Shown here in pieces: positions 26,591 to 33,088 of a stretch of DNA of 64,000 nt. The position numbers and the translations under genes were made by a program. The stretch spans positions 62,001 to 126,000 of the forward strand of contig CAJUCI010000002.1 in the NCBI GenBank assembly GCA_910584825.1. The letters run 5' to 3'. How positions within the stretch are numbered: the stretch's first letter is position 1; each line of letters begins with the position of its first letter. The notes beneath the pieces are model-generated. The model had not been told where the DNA came from, ran no database searches, and saw nothing but the letters and a program-made list of their open reading frames with translations. Origin of the DNA: an uncultured Duncaniella sp. Lineage in GTDB: Bacteria > Bacteroidota > Bacteroidia > Bacteroidales > Muribaculaceae.

Positions 26591-26818
26591 GTGTTGAACA
26601 TAAGTTCAGCACACATTATAACAAACACGAAAGTGTCTTACTGATTCTTGCCGATTGAAGTCTGCAAAATTTCTAATTGAGGGTAACGGATGAGGTAGAC
26701 ACTCTCGCGCCACACACCCTATGGCGTGAGAGTTGGCTACTTGTCTTATTGCCCCGGGTATTTGCAGACACCTAATCGGATAAAATGACGCAAGCGGCTC
26801 TCACGCTTTCGTATTTTA
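26591..26818 (+). ncRNA. Structured non-coding RNA with 6S-RNA-like architecture
   Basis: Starts just after a consensus promoter and ends at a hairpin (AAGCG / CGCTT inside ACG / CGT, 26788-26812) followed by ATTTTAAA. Pairings seen: GTGTTGAAC with GTTCAGCAC (26591-26612); a closing stem CCGATT / AATCGG (26651-26656 with 26774-26779) and GTCTGCAAA / TTTGCAGAC (26660-26668 with 26761-26769); a short stem GGGTAA / TTGCCC (26681-26686 with 26749-26754) within a large central bubble; GTAG / CTAC; and a 12-bp terminal hairpin ACTCTCGCGCCA / TGGCGTGAGAGT (26701-26733). Closing stem, open bubble and terminal hairpin is the layout of 6S RNA. Sequence identity to 6S was not tested; it could instead be a long structured leader of the gene at 26892. 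Confidence 0.55.
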
Positions 26819-26891
26819 AACATTTCCCCAAGAGGGTGGGAAGCCTTAAATCAAATATTTACCTTGACAGTTAACATCAAAAAGAAATAAT

Positions 26892-27548
26892 ATGACAAAC
26901 GAAAAAGACCCCTTAGCAGACTATTTCCCATCACCTGAAGAGGAACTTAAGGAATTCCGAAAAGAACGGATGAAACGAATAGCAGCAGAAGAGGAAGAGA
27001 GAATCAGGCAAGAACGGATAGCGAAAGTGCAATCACAAAATGGTTTTTCTGCTCTTTGGACACCCACAAAGCAAGGCCATACGGTGTGTGGCCAAAATAG
27101 TGAAACGTTGCGTGATGCTGAACTGTATGGTGAATCGTTAGGAATATCCGAAAGAGCAATGGATATAGCCCAAGAGTTTGACCGCATGACACGATATTCA
27201 GGCTTTAATGTCGACCTCTTGATTAACTTCTTCAAAATTTTAGAGTACAAAGATGTCGAGTGGGACGATTGTTATGAGGTAAGCAGCTCGTACGAATCTG
27301 ACAAGGCAATCCAAAGTACGATGAATCTGCTGAAGGAAGACTGTCCTGAGATGCTTGGTTCAAAGGACGTAAAGCTGTTCATACTTTCCGTCCCGCCTGA
27401 ATATCCCGGTATTGAAGCTATTGCGGAAAAAGCAAATATCACCATCCGCGGATACTGTAATAAACAAGCGAAGATACTTGTAAGCATTGCATTTGACGAC
27501 TCATTGCACGCTAATGACTTATCAATCAGAATTATTTCGCCAATCTAA
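26892..27548 (+). CDS. Hypothetical protein with an FtsZ C-terminal-domain-like region
   Basis: A 218-residue protein, AT-richer than the flanks. Residues 10-48 form a highly charged helix (EEELKEFRKERMKRIAAEEE), probably coiled coil. Residues 50-110 show no known motif. Residues about 115-218 (FFKILEYKDVEWDD ... KDVKLFILSV ... AKILVSIAFDDSLHANDLSI) follow the order of the FtsZ C-terminal domain: a DFxDV-like strand, a helix, a xxILLNI-like strand, a helix, an IIFG-like strand, the DExLGDE-like loop (FDDSLHAND) and a final RIIS strand. The nucleotide-binding tubulin domain (GGGTGTG) is absent. The similarity is my reading of the pattern and is weaker here than in the protein at 28586. Confidence 0.5.
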   Translation: MTNEKDPLADYFPSPEEELKEFRKERMKRIAAEEEERIRQERIAKVQSQNGFSALWTPTKQGHTVCGQNSETLRDAELYGESLGISERAMDIAQEFDRMTRYSGFNVDLLINFFKILEYKDVEWDDCYEVSSSYESDKAIQSTMNLLKEDCPEMLGSKDVKLFILSVPPEYPGIEAIAEKANITIRGYCNKQAKILVSIAFDDSLHANDLSIRIISPI

Positions 27549-27564
27549 GTTCTTTAAAAACCTG

Positions 27565-27608
27565 TTCAAGTTCTTAATTTCAAACCTTAGGAATAATTCC
27601 CATCTTTG
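27565..27608 (+). promoter_or_regulatory. Promoter-like region with second TTCAAGTTCTTAA box
   Basis: TTCAAGTTCTTAA at 27565-27577 and CATCTTTGCAGTGT at 27601-27614 (a one-base variant of the -7 box). Box-to--7 spacing is about 10 bp shorter than at 26535, one helical turn. Confidence 0.4.
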
Positions 27609-27636
27609 CAGTGTAAAAACATGACAATCTACAATT

Positions 27637-28502
27637 ATGGCAAGACAAAGAAAATATCCTTTGTGGCCCGGTCCGAAAGATGACGAGGTGCCTTATGACA
27701 CAGAGCATTTCAAGCGGTGGCTTGTCAACGAAGAGGGTATGACAATCAGCACTGCCAATTCTTATGTTTCATCGATAAGAACAGCTTTTTTGTTATGTTT
27801 GCCGATGATGATGCAACCTTCAAGAATTTGAGGAATGCTTTTTTATCTCGAAACATAATGGAGCCCGAAAGACGGATTGCAAGACTCGAAGATGAATACA
27901 ACCGTCTTGAGGCTTATTTATGGGCAATCAATGAGTTTGGTGATATTACCTTGGACGAATTCAACTCCAAGCTTAGACACAATCAGGAGAAGCCCGCCCC
28001 TAAGGATATGTGGGTGACTGCTTTTCAGGCATATATCCGATATATCAGACGGAGAATTGACATGTGCAAAGAAGGCTTCGGCATGCGTGTTTCAATAGAA
28101 GACAATAACAAGTTGTTTCTCGATATGCCGTTGTCACGTCAATATAGGTCATATCTCAAGAATCTGGGAGCCGGATATGCCAGGAATTCTGTTGACATAT
28201 ATTATACTAAACTGAAACGTCTATACAACCTTTTATTCCGTCGAAGTTTGAAAAAGAATGTCATCCCTTTTATTGAAAGCTATATAGAGAGGGGGATTGA
28301 CATTTCACCTCTTTGTGACAAATTAAAGAATTTGATTGAAAAGGAGATAGAAGTCTGCCGGTTTGAAGACCTTTCATCAGATGACCTTACAAGAGGGGGA
28401 TATGCCTTTCAGCAATATTGCAATTTTCTTAAAGATTATGCCGATAATCCCGGGAAATATCCTAAAGAGGTATATGAAATTCCTCTCACGGATGCAACCT
28501 GA
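27637..28502 (+). pseudogene. Integrase-like core-binding-domain protein interrupted by a -1 frameshift
   Basis: The first frame (27637 to 27831) encodes MARQRKYPLWPGPKDDEV and a SAM-like core-binding segment (HFKRWLVNEEGMTISTANSY, VSSIRTAF). The reading continues without loss in the -1 frame through FVMFADDDATFKNLRN to the stop at 28502, giving about 288 residues. The switch is at 27786-27792, T TTT TTG in phase with the first frame, a canonical -1 slippery heptamer. The second part contains another core-binding-like helical segment (YRSYLKNLGAGYARNSVDIY, about residues 165-200). No tyrosine recombinase catalytic domain (R-H-R-Y) is present. It may be a true -1 frameshift product, a mutation, or a homopolymer sequencing error. 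Confidence 0.55.
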
Positions 28503-28527
28503 CAATTTACAACAGTCTGCAAGTTCA

Positions 28528-28556
28528 CCCCCTGCGGCAGCCTTAATCGCAGGGGG
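28528..28556 (+). other. GC-rich hairpin between island genes
   Basis: CCCCCTGCG pairs with CGCAGGGGG around an 11-nt loop, 30 bp before the next start codon. No T-tract follows. It contrasts with the AT-rich surroundings. Confidence 0.5.
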
Positions 28557-28585
28557 GGTCGTATAAACTATATGCGCAAATACTT

Positions 28586-29035
28586 ATGAAAACTAAAGAT
28601 AACCGGGAAGATACACCCCGAAATGTATTCCTTGAGGAATATGATATCCACGGCGACATTGACGAGATTAGAAGTATTGCCCGTTCACATGGCAGAATAA
28701 ATATTGGAGTTGATGATATAATTTCCACGTTGTCAACGACAAGTGCAAATTATGTAACATCCGGCATAGGTATCGGTCCTGACAGGATTCTTACGGCTTT
28801 AAATCACGCAATTAACCAATTACCTGTGGAATTGCAACACATTGAAAAGATGATTGTAAATGTATGGACAGGTGAATGTAAGCCGGTAGCGATGTCTGAA
28901 ATCGAACTGATGATTAAGCATCTGGAAGAAATTTCACCCGAAATAAATCTAATTTGGGGTGTTGCCGTTGACCCGGATATAGACAATGAGGCAAAGATAA
29001 CACTAATCGCAGCAAACAAACACAAGTTATGTTAG
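28586..29035 (+). CDS. Stand-alone FtsZ C-terminal-domain-like protein
   Basis: A 149-residue protein. Residues 37-147 match the order and key residues of the FtsZ C-terminal domain: INIGVDDIISTLSTTSANYV (FtsZ INLDFADVxTVM), SGIGIGPDRILTALNHAINQ (GxGxGExRxxxAxxxAL), MIVNVWTGE (ILLNI), MSEIELMIKHLEE (MxEIxE), NLIWGVAVDPDIDNEAKITL (VIWGVAxDxxLxxxVKVTVLATG). The WGVA form is that of Bacteroidetes FtsZ. The N-terminal GTPase domain, with GGGTGTG and the T7 loop, is wholly absent; the first 36 residues are unrelated. It could bind FtsZ or its partners but cannot polymerise by itself. Its stop overlaps the ADP-ribosylglycohydrolase start (ATGTTAG), so the two were co-translated. Confidence 0.65.
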   Translation: MKTKDNREDTPRNVFLEEYDIHGDIDEIRSIARSHGRINIGVDDIISTLSTTSANYVTSGIGIGPDRILTALNHAINQLPVELQHIEKMIVNVWTGECKPVAMSEIELMIKHLEEISPEINLIWGVAVDPDIDNEAKITLIAANKHKLC

Positions 29036-29094
29036 GCGCAGTAATAGGTGATATAATCGGTTCGACATATGAGTTTACAAGGCAGAAACGGTAA
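29029..29094 (+). pseudogene. ADP-ribosylglycohydrolase remnant (first 21 codons)
   Basis: MLGAVIGDIIGSTYEFTRQK is the characteristic N-terminus of the DraG/ADP-ribosylglycohydrolase family (MLGAIIGDIxGSxxEF). It is cut by a stop after 21 codons, and the remaining roughly 250 residues are missing; the next gene starts 11 bp later. These enzymes remove ADP-ribose from proteins or DNA. The start codon overlaps the stop of the FtsZ-like gene. The fragment is too short to be active. Confidence 0.75.
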
Positions 29095-29105
29095 TATATC
29101 CTGAC

Positions 29106-29954
29106 ATGAAAAGAATAGACTCATATGGTCGCATGGTCTATCCTATAACATCAGAGACAGGTCAAAAGGATTATTATGAACATCTCAATTATTGGAGGGT
29201 GTGCTATCAAAATAATAATCCGTTGATTATTCCCTCGCGGGAAGATGTGCGGGAGTATCTGCGCTTGCAGGAGATGGAAAATAAACTCTATTGCGGCACT
29301 GACAAGGAATCACGCAAAATGTTGCACAAACTGAGGGTGTATAATTCTCAGTATGATTGGCGTCCGCGAAAGTCGTGTGATGATATTTTCGTCGGCCTTA
29401 TCTCTCCGACAGGTGAGCGGTTGTTGCCTAACTCTTTTGCAGACGTGTTCACGCAATTTGACGCGATAAACAGTAAGCCGATTTTTGTGCCTGTTTCCAA
29501 CGGAGAGGGATGGGCGTTGGTCTCATTATCCAATCCTCATATTCTGATGACCGATTTTCAATATAATGCCATCATCCCGGAACGATGGGAGCAACATTTA
29601 TTCTTCGTACAGGACTGCGAAACAATGAAATGGGGTGCTCTTAAGATAACATTTCCATTTCTCAATAAAAGGCATTATAACGATTGCTTGCCGTTGCTTG
29701 AAACTCTCATGCCCCCGATTGCCGATGAAATATGTGAGGATGAGCTGATTACCGAAGATGCACCTACCACGTTTTTTATGACTCGCAGAGGGGATAAAAT
29801 CGGCATATTGACTGACTTCGGTTATTCGGATATCATATATGACTCATACGAAGCAGACAACACTAAATGCACATTCCGATTAATCCGAAATGACCGCAAG
29901 AGAGCACGCAAGGCGGATTACCGTCATCCCGATGGGAAAAATCATAGCATCTAA
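29106..29954 (+). CDS. Hypothetical WG-repeat-like protein
   Basis: A 282-residue cytoplasmic protein starting 11 bp after the hydrolase remnant. The N-terminal half is charged and aromatic (YYEHLNYWRVCYQNNNPLII). The C-terminal half has spaced segments like the WG beta-repeat family: EGWALVSLSNPHILMTDFQY, MKWGALKITFPF and DKIGILTDFGYSDIIYDSYE. WG repeats are binding scaffolds of unclear role. It ends 6 bp before the SprT-like gene, so the two are probably one transcript. The WG assignment is a pattern reading; the gene otherwise has no recognised function. Confidence 0.55.
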   Translation: MKRIDSYGRMVYPITSETGQKDYYEHLNYWRVCYQNNNPLIIPSREDVREYLRLQEMENKLYCGTDKESRKMLHKLRVYNSQYDWRPRKSCDDIFVGLISPTGERLLPNSFADVFTQFDAINSKPIFVPVSNGEGWALVSLSNPHILMTDFQYNAIIPERWEQHLFFVQDCETMKWGALKITFPFLNKRHYNDCLPLLETLMPPIADEICEDELITEDAPTTFFMTRRGDKIGILTDFGYSDIIYDSYEADNTKCTFRLIRNDRKRARKADYRHPDGKNHSI

Positions 29955-29960
29955 CTGATT

Positions 29961-30719
29961 ATGGAACTTACCGTTGAATACTTGACACAACGACATTCCT
30001 ACTGGGTGGAGAAATTGGACCGGGCCGGTATCTGGAAGGCTGATGGATTCAAGCCGGTGGAAATCATCGTACGGAAGCGTTGTAACACTTATGAAGGGTT
30101 ATTTGAACGCAAATGGGTGAAGGTCAATGTTCGCAGACGGTTGCGCGACAGGATTATCATATATCGGCTGTCTGAAGATATGTCCGTAAAAGAGATTGAT
30201 GACACCCTCGTGCATGAGATGGTGCATCAATACATATTCCAGAACAATTTGCCTGACACAAGCACACACGGCGAAATATTCCGTGATTTTATGCAGCGAA
30301 TCAATGCCGCTTTTCCTGATGAACTGAATATCACTGTCACGGGTGAAGCTCGTTTGCTGAAAGGAACGGGAACAAAAATCCATAAACTGATATTACTTTG
30401 GATGAATGACGGAGGCTGTTACTGCTGCAAAATAATTCCGTCTAAAGTCCCATTATTTGTAAACTTTATAGAGAAGAATAAATCGGCATGGAAAATTAAA
30501 GGCTACCTGCTTTGTGAGTCCAACGACCGATATTTTGAAACAGTAACAGCTTGTCGAAAATACCTGCACGGCATCCCTATGTCTCTTGCGGAACTTAGAG
30601 AACTATGTAAGGAATGTAACATCAAACGGGTAACCAATCAGTTGCCCAGGAAGCGGGGGGCGAGGATGAAGGTGCCGATGGAGATGCCGAAATTCCAGCC
30701 TACTCCGCCTGTCGTGTAG
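29961..30719 (+). CDS. SprT-like zinc metalloprotease, 3' end fused into neighbouring gene
   Basis: A 252-residue SprT-like protein. The zinc site is HEMVHQY (HExxH, about residues 91-97), with a third ligand probably the histidine in STHGEIFRDFMQRI. SprT/Spartan-type proteases cleave DNA-protein crosslinks; bacterial versions are often in mobile or defence regions. The final 27 codons or so (from about 30638) run antisense through the 3' end of the patatin gene, and their proline/basic sequence (PRKRGARMKVPMEMPKFQP) is what that antisense frame gives, so the native stop was probably lost when the island joined here. The catalytic part is intact. Confidence 0.7.
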   Translation: MELTVEYLTQRHSYWVEKLDRAGIWKADGFKPVEIIVRKRCNTYEGLFERKWVKVNVRRRLRDRIIIYRLSEDMSVKEIDDTLVHEMVHQYIFQNNLPDTSTHGEIFRDFMQRINAAFPDELNITVTGEARLLKGTGTKIHKLILLWMNDGGCYCCKIIPSKVPLFVNFIEKNKSAWKIKGYLLCESNDRYFETVTACRKYLHGIPMSLAELRELCKECNIKRVTNQLPRKRGARMKVPMEMPKFQPTPPVV

Positions 30720-32941
30720 TTGCCGTAGGCACTCACACTGCCCAGCGGGAGCTTGAAGCGCAACTGCAGTTCGCCGAAAAATTCCGGGTCGCTCAGCCAT
30801 TTGCCGTAACGTGCCCTGTGGCTGTCAGGCGCGGACTCAATCTTACGCAACGGCAGGAAGCCGTCAAACGACCCGCGCACCTGGAAGGAGTCGGAAAACT
30901 TCCATATCGGCTCGACCGACACGGTGAGAAACGAGTTGGCTCTCAACGCCCGGCTGAATGCATTGTAGCTCGCCGGAGTGGGATGGATAGCCTCGGCGGC
31001 CACGATACTTGCCTCATAGGTGGGCAGGAGCTTACGGGTCGACAGCAGCGCACGCGCCCCGGTGCCCACAGCAAGTCTCCGCCCCACGGGCCAGTAATGC
31101 TGCGCGCCCATGTCGAGCTGCAGCCAGCTCATGCGACGGCTCGCAGGGCTGTTGGCCGGATTCTCGGTGGTGTAACGGTATTTTCCCGCCACACCCATGC
31201 CTATGGCATAGTAGCGCGAGCCGGTTGTGGGTATTGCCACATCGTCGAGGGTATTGTGTTCCCACCTCACGGCGGCCTGCCACAGGTTGAACACTCCCGA
31301 ATCGCGCCCGGGCACCTCGCCAAGCGTACTCAGGTTGCTGTAATATCGGTCAGTGAGATGCCCCCACCCCAACTGCAGGTCGAGGCGCGAGCGCAAGGTC
31401 GGGCCGATGGTAAACATGCCGTGAACGAAAAATTCCGACCGGCGTATGAAGTCCGGCTCCTTGACCTCGTAAAACAGTTTTTCGGTCTCATGATACTTCA
31501 ACTGCGACCCCACGACACGCAGAGTCAGTGCAGAGGGGCGGCGCGTGTTGTAGAACACCTTAAACTCCCCCTCGCCCGCCATATAGCTCTGCCCCAGCCA
31601 ACCGTTTACATTGGCGTTTAGCGATTTGAAACTGAGCGTATTGTAGCCCGTATGGAAAAACAGCATACTGTTGGTCGACGATGACACATAGCCGCCGATG
31701 CCAAGGGTATAGTTCTCCTTAACCACAGCGCGGTAATTGAGCGTAAAGGTCGAATCGGAGGGGTTATAAACGGGCTTGGGCACAAAATTCTGCAATTTGC
31801 CCGAACTGATGGCGCGATAATACGCATCACGGGCCTCTTGAAAACTCATTGTGCGTTGGCCGTGACGCGGAGTGAATAGCGACTCGAGGTAAGCGTTCTC
31901 AGCCGGAGTTCCGCCGGTGACATTGACCTTGGAAATCCTCACCTCGGGCGTGGCGCGCTTGAATGCCTCGCGTCTCCTGCTCACCTCGGCAGCCGGAGCC
32001 ACCGCCTTGACCTTCATGCGTATAGAGTCAATCATGGCCATGCCGTGACTGTAGCCTATGTCATAAATCTCCTGATACTTCCCGAAGTCGAGCAGGCTGA
32101 ACTCGTCGAGGTCAATGCGTATCTTCACCCCCTTGTCATAGGGGAAAGGATAATGATGCGGCTGCATAATCATATCCTCGAGCTGGGCCATAGGGTTGCG
32201 CGACGACGGGGGCGCGTCCTTCGACCCCACATCCACGCCGATTAGCACCGGCGGGTTGAACTCATCGACCATCACATCCACCGGGAAATTGTCATATATA
32301 CCTCCGTCATACATCGGCACGCCGTCAAGCTCGATAGGCTCGAAAACCATCGGAAACGACATCGACATCCTCACGGCATCGGCGAGCGACCCCTTGCCGA
32401 GCACCACCTTGTGCTTGGCATACACGTCGGATGTCACGCACCTGAACGGCACAAACAGCCTGTCGAAATCGCCCCCGCACTGCGCCGTGAAACGGCTGTA
32501 GATGTCGGGAAACGCCATGTTCATCGGTATCGGGTTGATAAGGCTCATGGGCAGCACCGACGTCACATGGGTCGAATCCTTACCGAGATTGATTTTGACG
32601 AGCGAGGGGGTCTGCTGTTCCGACAGGAAATAATAGAGGTCGTCGGGGTCGACCTGCCCCGTCGACCATCCGGCAAATCCGGGCGAGGCTATCAGCGCAA
32701 TCATCTCGGCGGGAGTATAGCCCGACGCATAGAGACTGCCCACAATCGCGCCCATAGATGTGCCGGTGATATAGTCGATGGGTATGTCATTATCCTCCAG
32801 TGCCTGTATCACGCCGATATGGGCTATGCCCTTGGCCCCGCCTCCGCTGAGCACGAGTCCCACCTTGCCGTCACTGCCGCCGCCGGCCCGGGCTGCTAAG
32901 GCGACGGCAATCGCCATAAGTATAATCCCTAAATTCCTCAT
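30638..32941 (-). CDS. Patatin-like phospholipase with Omp85-type barrel (type Vd secreted)
   Basis: A 767-residue outer membrane protein. After a signal peptide (residues 1-20) comes the patatin domain (about 27-310): oxyanion loop LSGGGAKGIAH, nucleophile GTSMG (about 60-64) and the dyad aspartate in DGGIYDNFPVD (about 210). A POTRA-like module follows (about 330-410, VRISKVNVTGGTPAENAYLE), and residues 410-767 form a 16-strand-type surface-antigen barrel ending in ISIGTFILAPRFLGN. This is the PlpD / type Vd autotransporter layout: the lipase reaches the periplasm or surface through its own barrel. It converges on the island's last gene with an 82-bp overlap. Confidence 0.93.
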   Translation of the reverse strand: MRNLGIILMAIAVALAARAGGGSDGKVGLVLSGGGAKGIAHIGVIQALEDNDIPIDYITGTSMGAIVGSLYASGYTPAEMIALIASPGFAGWSTGQVDPDDLYYFLSEQQTPSLVKINLGKDSTHVTSVLPMSLINPIPMNMAFPDIYSRFTAQCGGDFDRLFVPFRCVTSDVYAKHKVVLGKGSLADAVRMSMSFPMVFEPIELDGVPMYDGGIYDNFPVDVMVDEFNPPVLIGVDVGSKDAPPSSRNPMAQLEDMIMQPHHYPFPYDKGVKIRIDLDEFSLLDFGKYQEIYDIGYSHGMAMIDSIRMKVKAVAPAAEVSRRREAFKRATPEVRISKVNVTGGTPAENAYLESLFTPRHGQRTMSFQEARDAYYRAISSGKLQNFVPKPVYNPSDSTFTLNYRAVVKENYTLGIGGYVSSSTNSMLFFHTGYNTLSFKSLNANVNGWLGQSYMAGEGEFKVFYNTRRPSALTLRVVGSQLKYHETEKLFYEVKEPDFIRRSEFFVHGMFTIGPTLRSRLDLQLGWGHLTDRYYSNLSTLGEVPGRDSGVFNLWQAAVRWEHNTLDDVAIPTTGSRYYAIGMGVAGKYRYTTENPANSPASRRMSWLQLDMGAQHYWPVGRRLAVGTGARALLSTRKLLPTYEASIVAAEAIHPTPASYNAFSRALRANSFLTVSVEPIWKFSDSFQVRGSFDGFLPLRKIESAPDSHRARYGKWLSDPEFFGELQLRFKLPLGSVSAYGNYTTGGVGWNFGISIGTFILAPRFLGN

Positions 32942-33055
32942 AAATAATAGTTGTAACGTGATTTATCCGATGCAGGGTGAAAGACGTGGACTTTACCCCC
33001 TGCAAGTATCCATACTTTTTAACAACTAAACCGCCCCAATTGATTAAAAAAGCTG

Positions 33056-33063
33056 TAAATTTG
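33056..33063 (+). promoter_or_regulatory. -7 element before the TPR protein gene
   Basis: TAAATTTG, 26 bp ahead of the start codon at 33089; no well-spaced -33 box. Confidence 0.45.
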
Positions 33064-33088
33064 CAAAATAAACCCATTTTTCCGTAAA

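Noticed and set aside
26591..26818. tmRNA, SRP RNA or RNase P RNA
   Set aside because: None of their conserved sequence blocks (tag peptide frame, SRP domain IV loop, RNase P core) could be recognised; the fold fits 6S-like RNA better.
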